In this document: positions 37,369 through 50,954 of the stretch, piece by piece
Numbering within the stretch: the first letter of the stretch is position 1
How the letters are laid out: every line of letters begins with the position of its first letter
Assembly: GCA_902771785.1 (NCBI GenBank)
Contig: CACXYH010000024.1
Location: 1-55,358, forward strand
Direction of reading: 5' to 3'
Length of the DNA: 55,358 nucleotides
Source of the DNA: an uncultured Prevotellaceae bacterium
GTDB lineage: Bacteria; Bacteroidota; Bacteroidia; Bacteroidales; Bacteroidaceae
Position numbers and translations under genes: made by a program
The notes under the pieces: generated by a model
Seen by the model: the letters and a program-made list of their open reading frames with translations, nothing else
What the model was told of the DNA's origin: nothing
Databases searched by the model: none

Positions 37369-38724
37369 CTAAGCATCAGCCTCTTCGTCGAGCCGGTTGC
37401 CCCAAAGATACTTCTTGGTTTCGCGCGCTGCCACGCCGCTGAGCAGCAGCAGGGCGATGAGGTTGGGAATGGCCATCAGGGCATTCATGCAGTCGGCAAT
37501 GTTCCAGATGATGTCGAGGTTGATGATGCTGCCGAAGAAGAGGGCAACGATGTAGAGGATGCGATAGAAGCGGTTGATGCGGCGACCCTCAATATAGTTC
37601 ACGGCACTCTCGCCATAATAGCTCCAGCCCAGGATGGTGCTGAAGGCGAAGGTGAGGATGCCGAACGTGAGCAGCGGAGCCCCCACATAGGGAATCTTCG
37701 AGAAGGCCACCTTCGTCAGGGCTGCCCCGTCGGCATAGGTGATGTCGGGATAGGCCAGGATGCTGCTGACGAGCACCAGGCCCGTGAGGGCGCAGATGAC
37801 GACCGTGTCCCAGAACGTGCCCGTGCTGCTGACCAGCGCCTGGCGCACGGGATTGCGGGTCTGGGCCGCTGCCGCCACGATGGGCGCCGAGCCCATGCCG
37901 CTCTCGTTAGAGAACAGGCCGCGGGCAATACCATAGCGGGCGGCCATCATGACCGTGGCGCCCACAAAGCCGCCGCCTGCCGCCGAGGGATTGAAGGCCG
38001 ACTGCACGATGAGCTGCAGGGCGGGCCACACGTAGGCTCCGTTCATGATGAGGATGACGATGCAGCCCACCACATAGAGCACCGCCATGAACGGCACGAA
38101 GACGGTGCAGACGCGGGCAATGGCCTTCACGCCACCCAGGATGACCGAGGCCGCAAGCACGCAGACCAGAATGCCCACGACCCAGGTGGGCACGCCAAAC
38201 GTCTCGTGGGCCAGCAGCGCTATCGAGTTGGCCTGCACCGTACAGCCGATGCCAAACGAGGCCAACGCCGTGAACACGGCAAAGAGCACGGCCAGCCACT
38301 TCATGTTGAGTCCGCGCTCCAGGGCGTACATCGGCCCGCCGTAGGTATGCCCGTCGGCTCCCTTCACGCGATATTTCACCGCCAGCAGGCCCTCGGCATA
38401 CTTCGTCGACATGCCGAAGATGCCCGTGAGCCAGCACCACAGCACGGCTCCAGGGCCACCCAGCGCCACCGCCGTGGCCACGCCCACGATGTTGCCCGTG
38501 CCGATGGTGGCCGCCAGCGCCGTGGCCAGCGCGCCGAACTGACTCACGTCGCCCTCGGCACCAGGGTCTTTCTTCACCGACAGGCGGATGCCCGTCAGCA
38601 GCTTCCGTTGGGGAATGCCCAGGCGGAAGGTGAGAAACACGTGGGTGCCCAGCAGCAGGATAATCATCGGCCAGCCCCAGAGCAGGGAGCTCATCAGCGA
38701 GAAGAAATCATTAATTGTCTCCAT
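37369..38724 (-). CDS. Sodium:alanine/glycine symporter (AGCS family)
   Basis: 451 residues, about ten or eleven membrane helices. Family signature near the start: FGALATALAATIGTGNIVGV, then GGPGAVLWCWLTG and ESGMGSAPIVAAAA. It imports alanine or glycine with Na+. Monocistronic with its own -7 element at 38756-38763. Confidence 0.92.
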   Translation of the reverse strand: METINDFFSLMSSLLWGWPMIILLLGTHVFLTFRLGIPQRKLLTGIRLSVKKDPGAEGDVSQFGALATALAATIGTGNIVGVATAVALGGPGAVLWCWLTGIFGMSTKYAEGLLAVKYRVKGADGHTYGGPMYALERGLNMKWLAVLFAVFTALASFGIGCTVQANSIALLAHETFGVPTWVVGILVCVLAASVILGGVKAIARVCTVFVPFMAVLYVVGCIVILIMNGAYVWPALQLIVQSAFNPSAAGGGFVGATVMMAARYGIARGLFSNESGMGSAPIVAAAAQTRNPVRQALVSSTGTFWDTVVICALTGLVLVSSILAYPDITYADGAALTKVAFSKIPYVGAPLLTFGILTFAFSTILGWSYYGESAVNYIEGRRINRFYRILYIVALFFGSIINLDIIWNIADCMNALMAIPNLIALLLLSGVAARETKKYLWGNRLDEEADA

Positions 38725-38755
38725 AAGAAACTATCTCTATTTAGTTTTCGCGCTG

Positions 38756-38763
38756 CAAAGATA
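38756..38763 (-). promoter_or_regulatory. -7 element of the AGCS gene
   Basis: TATCTTTG on the minus strand, 31 bp before the ATG. Confidence 0.65.
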
Positions 38764-38850
38764 CGAAGAAGCGCCGAATTGAGCAAGCAGATGTTTCACA
38801 TTTTTAGAGCATTTCTCGGGTCGGCAGGGGCGTTTTTCCGAAAAAGTTTG

Positions 38851-38858
38851 TATCTTTG
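38851..38858 (+). promoter_or_regulatory. -7 element of ung
   Basis: TATCTTTG, 27 bp before the ATG at 38886; an upstream in-frame ATG at 38856 would overlap it, which supports the later start. Confidence 0.7.
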
Positions 38859-38885
38859 TGGCCTACAAGCGAAAGCGAAAGCATT

Positions 38886-39551
38886 ATGAACGTACAAATA
38901 GAGGAGTCGTGGAAACGACATTTGGAGGGGGAATTTGAGAAACCCTACTTCCTGCAACTCACGGAGCGGGTGAGGCAGGAATACCAGAGCACGGCCTGCT
39001 ATCCGCCGGGCAGATTCATCTTCAATGCCTTCAACCTGACGCCGTTCGACGAGGTGAAGGTGGTCATCATCGGACAAGACCCCTACCACGAGCCGGGGCA
39101 GGCCCACGGGCTGAGCTTCTCGGTGCAGGAGGGCGTCATGTTTCCACCCTCGCTGCAGAACATCTTCAAGGAGATAGAGCAGGACCTGGGGACGCCCGTT
39201 CCGAAGAGCGGCGACCTCTCGCGCTGGGCCCGGCAGGGGGTGCTGCTGCTCAACGCGACGCTCACCGTACGCGCCCATCAGGCCAACAGCCACGCCATGC
39301 TGGGCTGGCAGACGTTCACCGATGCGGCCATCAAGGCGCTTGCCACGCATCGCGAGCACCTCGTCTACATGCTCTGGGGCGGATTTGCACGCGGCAAGGC
39401 TTACATGATAGACCGCAACAGAAACCTCGTGCTGGAGTCGGTACACCCCTCGCCCCTCTCGGCCAACCGCGGCGGATGGTTCGGCCTGCACCAGTTCTCG
39501 CGCTGCAACGACTATCTGCAGGCGAACGGGCTGACGCCCATACAGTGGTAA
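38886..39551 (+). CDS. ung: Uracil-DNA glycosylase (family 1)
   Basis: 221 residues from the ATG at 38886. Water-activating motif GQDPYH (63-68, Asp65), and the minor-groove loop HPSPLSANRG with His187. It removes uracil from DNA. Length and motifs are those of family-1 UDG. Confidence 0.96.
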   Translation: MNVQIEESWKRHLEGEFEKPYFLQLTERVRQEYQSTACYPPGRFIFNAFNLTPFDEVKVVIIGQDPYHEPGQAHGLSFSVQEGVMFPPSLQNIFKEIEQDLGTPVPKSGDLSRWARQGVLLLNATLTVRAHQANSHAMLGWQTFTDAAIKALATHREHLVYMLWGGFARGKAYMIDRNRNLVLESVHPSPLSANRGGWFGLHQFSRCNDYLQANGLTPIQW

Positions 39552-39629
39552 CATGGCTCGCGGGCACAGGCATTTTCCAATATAAACGAGGAAAACTTGC
39601 AAGTAAAGCGAAAATAGTTGATGAAATAT

Positions 39630-39660
39630 TTTGCCACATGGGCAGAAATGCTTACCTTTG
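39630..39660 (+). promoter_or_regulatory. Promoter of the small RNA unit after ung
   Basis: TTTG at 39630-39633, spacer 19, TACCTTTG at 39653-39660: one of the best promoter matches in the window. Confidence 0.8.
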
Positions 39661-39666
39661 TTGCAC

Positions 39667-39741
39667 CTAACCAATTGTTATCTTAAACCTATCTATGAAA
39701 CGAAGACACATAAAGTGCGCCACCTGAAGGCGCACTTTTTT
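39667..39741 (+). ncRNA. Predicted ~75-nt RNA with a 10-codon ORF inside its terminator
   Basis: Expected start near 39667; ends at a terminator (39712-39721 with 39729-39738, AAAGTGCGCC/GGCGCACTTT, then T's). The ATG at 39695 opens MKRRHIKCAT and its stop (39725-39727) falls in the hairpin loop. The next gene has its own promoter after the terminator, so this is not simply its leader. Possible attenuator-like peptide leader, sRNA or very small basic peptide; size and ends are inferred from promoter and terminator. Confidence 0.6.
39712..39741 (+). terminator. Terminator of the small RNA unit
   Basis: Ten perfect pairs, 7-nt loop ACCTGAA, then six T's in all (39736-39741), three of them within the stem. 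Confidence 0.85.
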
Positions 39742-39784
39742 CGTTAAATTCGGCCGTTTTGGCGCTATTCACAAAAAAAAGCAG

Positions 39785-39792
39785 TAACTTTG
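39785..39792 (+). promoter_or_regulatory. -7 element of the DUF3109 gene
   Basis: TAACTTTG, 33 bp before the ATG at 39826; it overlaps an upstream in-frame ATG (39790), so the later start is preferred. Confidence 0.65.
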
Positions 39793-39825
39793 CGGGCATA
39801 CAAACCATTAAACATCAGAAAGATT

Positions 39826-40458
39826 ATGCTACCTCCCATCCTGCAAATAGGCGACGTGCTCATATCAACAGAGATACTGACGGAACGTTTTTGCTGCGAC
39901 CTGGCCGCCTGCAAAGGGGCCTGCTGCATCGAGGGCGATGCCGGCGCGCCCGTAACGCTCGACGAAATCGGCGAAATAGAGAACATGCTCGACAACGTGT
40001 GGAACGACCTCTCGGCCTCGGCACAAGCCATCATCGACCGACAGGGCGTGGCCTATACCGACCAAGAGGGCGACCTCGTGACGAGCATCGTCGGCGGAAA
40101 AGACTGCGTGTTCACGTGCTACGACGACATACAGGCCGACGGGGCAACCATCGGCAACTGCTGTCTCTGCGCCCTGGAGAGAATAGCCCGCAGGCAGAAG
40201 GGCAAGGAAAGCGGCCGCTTCGTGAAGCCCATCAGCTGCGCACTCTACCCTATCCGCGAGAAACGATTCAGCGACGGCACGACGGGGCTGAACTTCCACC
40301 ACTGGAAGGTGTGCGAAAGCGCCTTCAAGAAAGGCAAGGAACTCGACCTGCCCGCCTACCAATTCCTGAAAGAACCACTCACGCGGCGCTTCGGCAAAGC
40401 CTGGTACGACGAGCTCTGCAGCGTGGCCGACAGCCTCAAAGCGCAGGGTTATCTGTAG
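39826..40458 (+). CDS. Cysteine-rich DUF3109 family protein
   Basis: 210 residues from the ATG at 39826. Cysteines cluster as in metal or Fe-S binders: RFCCDLAACKGACC (C23, C24, C29, C33, C34), DCVFTC (C94, C98), NCCLC (C112, C113, C115), then C138 and a later VCESAF. The family is widespread in Bacteroidota with no known function; it is related in style to YkgJ-type CxxxCxxCC proteins. No signal peptide, so cytoplasmic. Monocistronic. Confidence 0.8.
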   Translation: MLPPILQIGDVLISTEILTERFCCDLAACKGACCIEGDAGAPVTLDEIGEIENMLDNVWNDLSASAQAIIDRQGVAYTDQEGDLVTSIVGGKDCVFTCYDDIQADGATIGNCCLCALERIARRQKGKESGRFVKPISCALYPIREKRFSDGTTGLNFHHWKVCESAFKKGKELDLPAYQFLKEPLTRRFGKAWYDELCSVADSLKAQGYL

Positions 40459-40530
40459 CTGCGGGAACCCCGACAGGAGGGCAAGATAGTCCCTCGGTAC
40501 GTTAAATATACCTAAATCTATGCTATATTT

Positions 40531-40555
40531 TAGTACTTTGTATTGCAAGGTACTA
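40531..40555 (+). promoter_or_regulatory. Palindromic operator on the padR promoter
   Basis: TAGTACTTTG (40531-40540), 5-bp spacer, CAAGGTACTA (40546-40555): inverted with one mismatch. The TTG in its centre sits 20 bp before the -7 element, so a bound repressor would cover the -33 site. PadR proteins bind such palindromes and often repress themselves. Confidence 0.65.
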
Positions 40556-40565
40556 AAGTTTTGCC

Positions 40566-40573
40566 TATCTTTG
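40566..40573 (+). promoter_or_regulatory. -7 element of padR-pspC
   Basis: TATCTTTG, with TTG at 40543-40545 and a 20-bp spacer. Confidence 0.75.
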
Positions 40574-40614
40574 CACCCGAAATCATATATTCATCACGTA
40601 ACAGAATAAGGAAT

Positions 40615-40965
40615 ATGAACATCGAGAATGCAAAGTCACAGATGCGCAAGGGCATGTTGGAGTACTGCGTGCTGCTGCTGTTGAAGCACCGCCCCTCGTA
40701 TGCCAGCGACATCATTCAGCAACTGAAGAATGCAGAGCTACTGGTGGTGGAGGGTACGCTCTACCCACTGCTGACCCGCCTGAAGAACGACGGGCTGCTC
40801 TGCTACGAATGGCAGGAGTCTACGCAAGGGCCCCCGCGCAAGTACTACGCCCTCAGCCCGGAGGGCGAAAAATGTCTGGAAGGCCTCGACAGCGCCTGGA
40901 CGGAACTCGCCAACACCATCAATTATCTTAAGAACATTCACCCGAAATTATTAGAATCGAAATGA
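40615..40965 (+). CDS. PadR-family transcriptional regulator
   Basis: 116 residues from the ATG at 40615 (MNIENAKSQMRKGMLEYC); an earlier in-frame start would overlap the promoter. Winged-helix PadR domain with VEGTLYPLLTRLKNDGLL and GPPRKYYALSPEG in the wing, then a dimer helix. It stands directly before the pspC gene, overlapping it by 4 bp (ATGA), and has a palindrome on its own promoter, so it probably regulates the pair in response to an unknown signal. Confidence 0.92.
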   Translation: MNIENAKSQMRKGMLEYCVLLLLKHRPSYASDIIQQLKNAELLVVEGTLYPLLTRLKNDGLLCYEWQESTQGPPRKYYALSPEGEKCLEGLDSAWTELANTINYLKNIHPKLLESK

Positions 40966-42677
40966 AAAAGAACATCACCATCAACCTCTGCGGGCGCCTA
41001 TTCCAGATTGACGAGGACGCCTACGAGATGCTGCAGCACTACATCGACTCGCTAAGCCACGCGTTCGGAAAGCAGGAGGGAGGCGACGAGATAGTCAACG
41101 ACATTGAGGCGCGCATTGCCGAGCTCTTCGACGAACTGCGGCAGCAGGGCGTAGAGGCCATCACGATTGACCACGTAAAGGACATCATCACCCGCATCGG
41201 CAAGCCGGAAGAGCTGACGGGCGAAGAAGAGGAAACCGGAAGCAGCAGCGACTCAGGCCATCGCTACGACTCGGCCCGCTCGGCTGCACAGGACATCTAT
41301 GAGAATGTACGCACGAGGATAGCTGGCAAGAAGCTCTTCCGCAACCCCAAGGACAAGATGCTGGCCGGCGTGCTCTCGGGCTTAGCCACCTACACCAACA
41401 CCGACCCCGTCATCTGGCGACTGCTCACCGTACTGCTGTTCTTCTGCTATGGCGTCGGACTGATTGCCTACATCGTGCTGGCAATCATACTGCCCGAGGC
41501 CAAGACGCCGGAACAGCTGCTGCAGATGGAGGGCAAGGAGGTGACACCGCAGAACCTGGCCGACGTGGTGGTAGACAAAGACGAGCCGTCAGACTCGCGC
41601 CCCGGTTTGCTGCGCGGTCTCTTCTCCATCTTGCTGAAGATTCTGTTCGGTATCTTCGTGGCTGGCGCCATGATAGTCTGTCTGTTCCTGTGCCTCGGCT
41701 CCTTGTTTCTGCTGGTGGTAATAGTAAGTGCGCTTACCTTACCCATCACGAGCAACATGCCCTTCAGCCTGGAGGCGATGGGACTGGCAGAACTTTACCA
41801 AGCCAACCCGTACGTGCTCTTGCTCTTTGCATTCACCCTCTTCATGCTGCTGCTGATACCCATCTATGCCATTGTCCACATGCTGCTCTCGCTGACAGGC
41901 AAGACGAAGCCCATGGGCATCGTACAGCGCATCCTGTGGATAGTGCTCTGGATTGCCGCCCTCTGCTGCGTCGTTCCGTGCGGCATCCAGATGGCGGAGT
42001 ACAGCGAGAAGCACGACCGCAAGCAATACGAAGAGTGGAACGATGCAAGGCTCAAGGTCTATCAGGACACGGAGATGAGCACCGAAGATGCCGACTTCCT
42101 GCGCCAAGGCAGCTGGAACCTGATAAGGAATGAGAACTGCGACCACTACACCTGGAGCGGACGCTACCCCACGGGCGACCGCAGCAGACGCTATCTCGAC
42201 GTGTATAACGATGCCTGCAACGCCATCGTCCAGGTGGAGCGCAAAGAGGCTGTCGAGCCTGGCATCTATCGCATGGACTGTCTGGTGCGCGCCGAGGGTC
42301 CCGGTGCCTTTGTCTACGCCTCGGCTCAGGGAATGCAGCTGAAAGAGATACCTGCCTACGACAACAAACCCGCCGGCCTCTACGACATGCTTCGGAAGCA
42401 GCTGAACGACAGCGTCTCAACCATCCGGCTGGAGAACATCAACCTGGAGGTGAAGGCAAGAAACGTGCGTGAGCACAGCGACAAGATAGACAGCTGGTCG
42501 GTGATAACCATCGAGAACATCGTTGCCACAGGCGACTCCATCGCCTACGGCATGGTGAGCGACAGCTCCGTGACTGGCCAGCCCTGCCGCGCCAAGTGGT
42601 TCTCTGCCACCGACTTCACCCTGACCCGCATAGGCGACCTGCCTCCTGCTGCCAGAAAGACGGCTGCCCGCAGATAA
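40962..42677 (+). CDS. PspC-domain membrane protein
   Basis: 571 residues. The cytoplasmic N-terminus (1-115) has an acidic helical part; the PspC domain follows at about 118-180 (KKLFRNPKDKMLAGVLSGLA, then a membrane helix). About three more membrane helices lie between 215 and 345, then a long periplasmic C-terminal domain (about 350-571). PspC proteins respond to envelope stress. padR-pspC pairs are common in Bacteroidota and probably form an envelope-stress switch, with PadR as the regulator. Confidence 0.85.
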   Translation: MKKNITINLCGRLFQIDEDAYEMLQHYIDSLSHAFGKQEGGDEIVNDIEARIAELFDELRQQGVEAITIDHVKDIITRIGKPEELTGEEEETGSSSDSGHRYDSARSAAQDIYENVRTRIAGKKLFRNPKDKMLAGVLSGLATYTNTDPVIWRLLTVLLFFCYGVGLIAYIVLAIILPEAKTPEQLLQMEGKEVTPQNLADVVVDKDEPSDSRPGLLRGLFSILLKILFGIFVAGAMIVCLFLCLGSLFLLVVIVSALTLPITSNMPFSLEAMGLAELYQANPYVLLLFAFTLFMLLLIPIYAIVHMLLSLTGKTKPMGIVQRILWIVLWIAALCCVVPCGIQMAEYSEKHDRKQYEEWNDARLKVYQDTEMSTEDADFLRQGSWNLIRNENCDHYTWSGRYPTGDRSRRYLDVYNDACNAIVQVERKEAVEPGIYRMDCLVRAEGPGAFVYASAQGMQLKEIPAYDNKPAGLYDMLRKQLNDSVSTIRLENINLEVKARNVREHSDKIDSWSVITIENIVATGDSIAYGMVSDSSVTGQPCRAKWFSATDFTLTRIGDLPPAARKTAARR

Positions 42678-42696
42678 CACTCAACAATAGGTACAA

Positions 42697-42735
42697 AAAA
42701 GAGGATATGCCCGAGTGACGGACATATCCTCTTTT
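42697..42735. terminator. Bidirectional terminator between pspC and rpoC
   Basis: AAAAGAGGATATG pairs with CATATCCTCTTTT, with further inner pairs (CCG/CGG); A-run on one side and T-run on the other. Confidence 0.85.
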
Positions 42736-42761
42736 CGTATTACTGATTCAGGCGTAGGCCT

Positions 42762-44759
42762 TTACTTCTCGTCGAGCGCAGGCTCCTCAACAAAGTCGAG
42801 GACGTTCTTGCGATTGGCCTGCATGCGCTCATAGTCTTCCTTCGAGCCCACGATGAGCTTCTCGAACTCGCGCAGACCTGTACCGGCGGGGATGAGGTGA
42901 CCGCAAATCACGTTCTCCTTCATGCCCTCGAGGAAGTCCTGCTTGCCGCGGATGGCAGCCTCGTTGAGCACCTTCGTGGTTTCCTGGAACGATGCAGCCG
43001 ACATGAACGACTTGGTCTGCAAGGCAGCACGCGTGATACCCTGAAGTATCTGAGTAGACGTTGCGGGCACGGCATCGCGCACCTGAACGAGCTTCATGTC
43101 GCGGCGCTTCAGCGAAGAGTTCTCGTCGCGCAGACGACGGGCGGTAACAATCTGGCCCTTCTGCAGGTTCTCTGAGTCGCCTGCGTCGATGACCACCTTC
43201 TTACCCCAGATGCGGTCGTTCTCCTCAGCGAAGTCGAGCTTGTCGACAATCTCCTGCTCGAGGAACGATGTGTCGCCCGGGTCGTTAATCTGCACCTTGC
43301 GCATCATCTGGCGCACGATAATCTCGAAGTGCTTGTCGTTGATCTTGATACCCTGCAAGCGATACACATCCTGCACCTCGTTGACGATGTACTCCTGTAC
43401 GGCGGTCGGGCCCTTGATGGCCAGGATGTCGCTCGGAGTGATAGCACCATCGGAGAGCGGAGTGCCGGCACGCACGGCGTCGTGCTCCTGCACCAGGATC
43501 TGCTTCGACAGCGATACGAGATACTTGCGCTGCTCGCCAGTCTTCGAGGTGACGATGATTTCGCGGTTACCGCGCTTCACCTTACCCATGGTGACCTCAC
43601 CATCGATTTCAGAAACGATGGCAGGGTTCGACGGGTTGCGGGCTTCGAAGAGCTCGGTGACACGAGGCAGACCTGCCGTAATATCACCACCCTTGGCAGC
43701 GGCACGAGGAATCTTGACCAGCGTCTCACCCGTCTTCACGGTCTGGCCGTCTTCTACGACAACGTGACCGCCCACGGGGAAGTTATAGGTTCCAAGGATT
43801 TCGCCATTCACATCGAGCACGTCGCAGGTAGGCACCTTCGTCTTATCCTTCGACTCGGTAATAATCTTCTCAGTCAGACCGGTCGTTTCATCGGTCTCGG
43901 CACGGAAGGTGATACCTTCGATAACGTCATTGAACTTGAGCACACCGGCAAACTCGGTGACGATCACAGCGTTGAAGGGGTCCCACTGGGCAATCTTGTC
44001 GCCCTTCTTCACCACGTCGCCCGTCTTGAAGTAGAGTGAAGAACCGTAAGGCACGTTCACCGTAGAGAGGGCAATCTTGGTATTGGGGTCGACAAAGCGC
44101 AGTTCGCCCAGACGGCTGACCACCATCTCGCAATCGCGTCCGTCCTCGTCGAAGGGAACAGTACGAACCTCCTCGAACTCAAGGCGGGCACTCTCATACT
44201 TATTCACAATCGAAGCGTTGGCAGCAGCGTTGGCAGCCACACCACCGGCGTGGAACGTACGAAGCGTAAGCTGTGTACCCGGCTCACCAATGGCCTGAGC
44301 AGCAATCACACCGACAGCCTCGCCCTTCTGCACCATGCGGCGCGTAGCCAGGTTGCGGCCGTAGCACTTGCGGCATACACCCTTCTTCGACTCGCAGGTG
44401 AGCACCGAGCGGATTTCAACGCTCTCAATCTCGGCAGCCTCGATGGCATCGGCAATGGGCTCGGTGATTTCCTCACCGGCAGAAACGATGACTTCGCCAG
44501 TCTTAGGATTGATCACGTCGTGAACAGAGACACGACCCAGGATGCGCTCGGAGAGTGAAGAGACAATCTCGTCGCCGCTCTTCAATGCCGTGCAGACAAG
44601 TCCGCGCAGCGTACCGCAGTCTTCCTCGGTGATAATCACGTCGTGGCTGACGTCGACAAGACGACGAGTCAGGTATCCGGCATCGGCCGTCTTCATAGCG
44701 GTGTCGGCCAGACCCTTACGGGCACCGTGGGTAGAGATGAAGTACTCCAGCACCGACAT
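42762..44759 (-). CDS. rpoC: RNA polymerase beta' subunit, C-terminal part (frame broken)
   Basis: 665 residues as drawn from [12 protein letters not shown]; homology in this frame continues upstream to 44798 ([13 protein letters not shown]). It contains the bridge helix ([16 protein letters not shown]), the trigger-loop region and the second zinc site [13 protein letters not shown]. Between this and the N-terminal part about 26 codons are absent and the frame shifts, so no whole beta' could be made. An essential gene, so the loss is probably not real in the living cell. Confidence 0.92.
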   Translation of the reverse strand: MSVLEYFISTHGARKGLADTAMKTADAGYLTRRLVDVSHDVIITEEDCGTLRGLVCTALKSGDEIVSSLSERILGRVSVHDVINPKTGEVIVSAGEEITEPIADAIEAAEIESVEIRSVLTCESKKGVCRKCYGRNLATRRMVQKGEAVGVIAAQAIGEPGTQLTLRTFHAGGVAANAAANASIVNKYESARLEFEEVRTVPFDEDGRDCEMVVSRLGELRFVDPNTKIALSTVNVPYGSSLYFKTGDVVKKGDKIAQWDPFNAVIVTEFAGVLKFNDVIEGITFRAETDETTGLTEKIITESKDKTKVPTCDVLDVNGEILGTYNFPVGGHVVVEDGQTVKTGETLVKIPRAAAKGGDITAGLPRVTELFEARNPSNPAIVSEIDGEVTMGKVKRGNREIIVTSKTGEQRKYLVSLSKQILVQEHDAVRAGTPLSDGAITPSDILAIKGPTAVQEYIVNEVQDVYRLQGIKINDKHFEIIVRQMMRKVQINDPGDTSFLEQEIVDKLDFAEENDRIWGKKVVIDAGDSENLQKGQIVTARRLRDENSSLKRRDMKLVQVRDAVPATSTQILQGITRAALQTKSFMSAASFQETTKVLNEAAIRGKQDFLEGMKENVICGHLIPAGTGLREFEKLIVGSKEDYERMQANRKNVLDFVEEPALDEK

Positions 44760-47017
44760 ACCTTCCTTGAAGTTCGACAGAATGGGGTTCTCAATAATCT
44801 ACTACCACGAGCACCCGAGTCGAGCATCATGAACACAGCATTGAAGCCCTGGTCGGCCTCGGTCATCTGCTTCATCAGGATGTTACCGATATCGTTGTTC
44901 ACGTGGGTCCAGGTATCAATCACCTGGTTGTAGCGCTCGTTGTCGGTAATGAAGCCCATGTTGTAGTTGTCGGTAATCTGCTGTACTTCCTGATTACCTT
45001 TCTCAATAAGCTCGGCCTTCTCCTTCGGGATGATGATGTCGTCGAGGTTGAACGAAAGACCAGCCTCGTAAGCCATGCGATAACCCAGATTCTTGATACC
45101 ATCGAGGAACTCGCAAGCCTCGGCAAAGCCCACGTTCTTAATCACATCGGCAATGATGTCGCGCAACGACTTCTTAGAGATGACCTTATTGACGAAGCCT
45201 ACTTCCTTCGGAACGATGCCGTTCACGATAACACGGCCTACGGAGGTCTCTACCTGATGGCGTATCTTCTGACCATCGACAACGTCGTCGACCACTACCT
45301 TCACCTGAGCATGCAGGTCGCACTTGCCTTCGTTGTGAGCGATAATGGCTTCCTCAGGACCATAGAACGAAAGGCCTTCGCCCTTGGCACCCGGACGGAT
45401 TTTCGAGATATAGTAGAGACCTAGCACCATATCCTGCGAGGGCACCGTGATAGGAGCACCATTGGCAGGGTTCAGGATGTTATGGCTCTGCAGCATGAGC
45501 AGCTGTGCCTCCAGAATAGCCTCGTTGGAAAGGGGAAGGTGGACAGCCATCTGGTCGCCGTCGAAGTCGGCATTGAATGCCGTACATGCCAGCGGGTGGA
45601 GCTGAATGGCCTTACCCTCGATGAGCTTCGGCTGGAATGCCTGGATACCCAGACGGTGAAGTGTTGGTGCACGGTTAAGCAGCACAGGATGACCCTTCAT
45701 CACGTTCTCAAGGATATCCCAGATAATCGGCTCACGACGGTCGACAATCTTCTTGGCCGACTTCACCGTCTTGACGATGCCGCGCTCAATCAGCTTGCGG
45801 ATGATAAACGGCTTGTAGAGCTCGGCTGCCATCAGCTTAGGCAGACCGCACTCACCCATCTTCAGCTCAGGGCCTACGACAATTACAGAACGGGCAGAAT
45901 AGTCGACACGCTTACCGAGCAGATTCTGACGGAAGCGGCCCTGCTTACCTTTCAGCGAGTCGCTGAGAGACTTCAGCGGGCGATTGGAGTCGCTCTTCAC
46001 GGCGCTCGACTTACGCGAGTTGTCAAAGAGAGAGTCGACTGCTTCCTGCAGCATACGCTTCTCGTTGCGGAGAATGACTTCAGGAGCATGAATCTCCATC
46101 AGACGCTTCAGACGGTTGTTACGAATGATGACGCGACGATAGAGGTCGTTCAGGTCGGAAGTGGCAAAACGTCCACCATCGAGCGGCACAAGAGGACGCA
46201 ACTCAGGAGGAGTCACGGGAATAATCTTCATAATCATCCACTCGGGACGGTTGATGCCCTTCTCAACGCTTGAGCGGAAGGCCTCGACCACCTGCAGACG
46301 CTTCAGAGCCTCGTTCTTACGCTGCATCGAAGAGTCGCTGTTGGCGCGGTCACGCAATTCGTATGAAAGTGAATCAAGGTCAAGACCCTGCAGCAGCTCA
46401 TAGACAGCCTCGGCACCCATCTTAGCTACGAACTTATTGGGGTCGCTGTCGTCGAGCAGATAGTTGTCCTCAGAAAGCTGGTTGTCCAGAATATCGTTGT
46501 ACTCCTCCTCTGAGAGCAGGTCGAACTTCTGAGAACCCAGCAGGGGTTCGCCGTCGGCGTTCTTGCGTCCTTCGAGCACACCAGGCTGAATGACGACATA
46601 ACGCTCATAGTATATGATAGCATCGAGCTTCTTGGTGGGCAGACCGAGCAGATAACCTATCTTATTAGGCAGGCTACGGAAGTACCAGATGTGAGCCACA
46701 GGAACAACCAGCTCGATATGTCCGCTACGCTCACGACGTACCTTCTTCTCTGTTACCTCAACGCCGCAACGGTCGCAGACGATACCCTTATAGCGAATGC
46801 GCTTGTACTTGCCGCAGGCACACTCATAGTCCTTCGTAGGACCGAAGATACGCTCACAGAACAAACCGTCGCGCTCGGGCTTGTAGGTACGATAGTTAAT
46901 GGTTTCAGGCTTGGTAACCTCGCCATAGGAGTTCTCGAGGATTTCTTCGGGTGAAGCAAGTCCAATGGTAATCTTGGTGAAATTACTCTTTACTTTTGAA
47001 TCTTTCTTGAAAGCCAT
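44693..47017 (-). CDS. rpoC: RNA polymerase beta' subunit, N-terminal part (frame broken)
   Basis: 774 residues as drawn, but only the first 739 are RpoC; after [10 protein letters not shown] (ending at 44801) the last 35 are out of frame. Zinc ribbon [16 protein letters not shown] near 70-90 and catalytic NADFDGDQM are intact. What should follow, in the family pattern a KEQIRQLSGMRG-like stretch, is missing (about 76 bp, estimated from the family). 40 bp after rpoB. Confidence 0.92.
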   Translation of the reverse strand: MAFKKDSKVKSNFTKITIGLASPEEILENSYGEVTKPETINYRTYKPERDGLFCERIFGPTKDYECACGKYKRIRYKGIVCDRCGVEVTEKKVRRERSGHIELVVPVAHIWYFRSLPNKIGYLLGLPTKKLDAIIYYERYVVIQPGVLEGRKNADGEPLLGSQKFDLLSEEEYNDILDNQLSEDNYLLDDSDPNKFVAKMGAEAVYELLQGLDLDSLSYELRDRANSDSSMQRKNEALKRLQVVEAFRSSVEKGINRPEWMIMKIIPVTPPELRPLVPLDGGRFATSDLNDLYRRVIIRNNRLKRLMEIHAPEVILRNEKRMLQEAVDSLFDNSRKSSAVKSDSNRPLKSLSDSLKGKQGRFRQNLLGKRVDYSARSVIVVGPELKMGECGLPKLMAAELYKPFIIRKLIERGIVKTVKSAKKIVDRREPIIWDILENVMKGHPVLLNRAPTLHRLGIQAFQPKLIEGKAIQLHPLACTAFNADFDGDQMAVHLPLSNEAILEAQLLMLQSHNILNPANGAPITVPSQDMVLGLYYISKIRPGAKGEGLSFYGPEEAIIAHNEGKCDLHAQVKVVVDDVVDGQKIRHQVETSVGRVIVNGIVPKEVGFVNKVISKKSLRDIIADVIKNVGFAEACEFLDGIKNLGYRMAYEAGLSFNLDDIIIPKEKAELIEKGNQEVQQITDNYNMGFITDNERYNQVIDTWTHVNNDIGNILMKQMTEADQGFNAVFMMLDSGARGSRLLRTPFCRTSRKVCRCWSTSSLPTVPVRVWPTPL

Positions 47018-47022
47018 ATTTC

Positions 47023-47043
47023 AATTCTTAATTCTTAATTCTT
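47023..47043. repeat. 7-bp tandem repeat between rpoB and rpoC
   Basis: AATTCTT three times in a row, followed by AATG. A short microsatellite in the 40-bp gap. Confidence 0.8.
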
Positions 47044-47057
47044 AATGTTTAATCTCA

Positions 47058-50870
<3,813 letters not shown>

Positions 50871-50891
50871 ATATTTAAATACGTTGTTGTT

Positions 50892-50946
50892 TCTAGATGT
50901 TCTAGATAGGCTAGATTATTCTAGTAATTCTAGAAAATCTAGTTAA
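50892..50946. repeat. Phased TCTAG array in the rpoB leader (six units)
   Basis: CTAG occurs at 50893, 50902, 50911, 50921, 50930 and 50939: spacing 9, 9, 10, 9, 9. Units read (T/G)CTAGnnnn. CTAG is a rare tetramer in many bacteria, so six in 50 bp at fixed phase is not chance. The array lies 22 bp before the rpoB ATG. Confidence 0.9.
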
Positions 50947-50954
50947 GAGAGACG

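Noticed and set aside
42762-47017. Naturally split rpoC
   Set aside because: In true split rpoC genes no residues are lost. Here about 26 conserved residues are missing at the join and both edges run out of frame.
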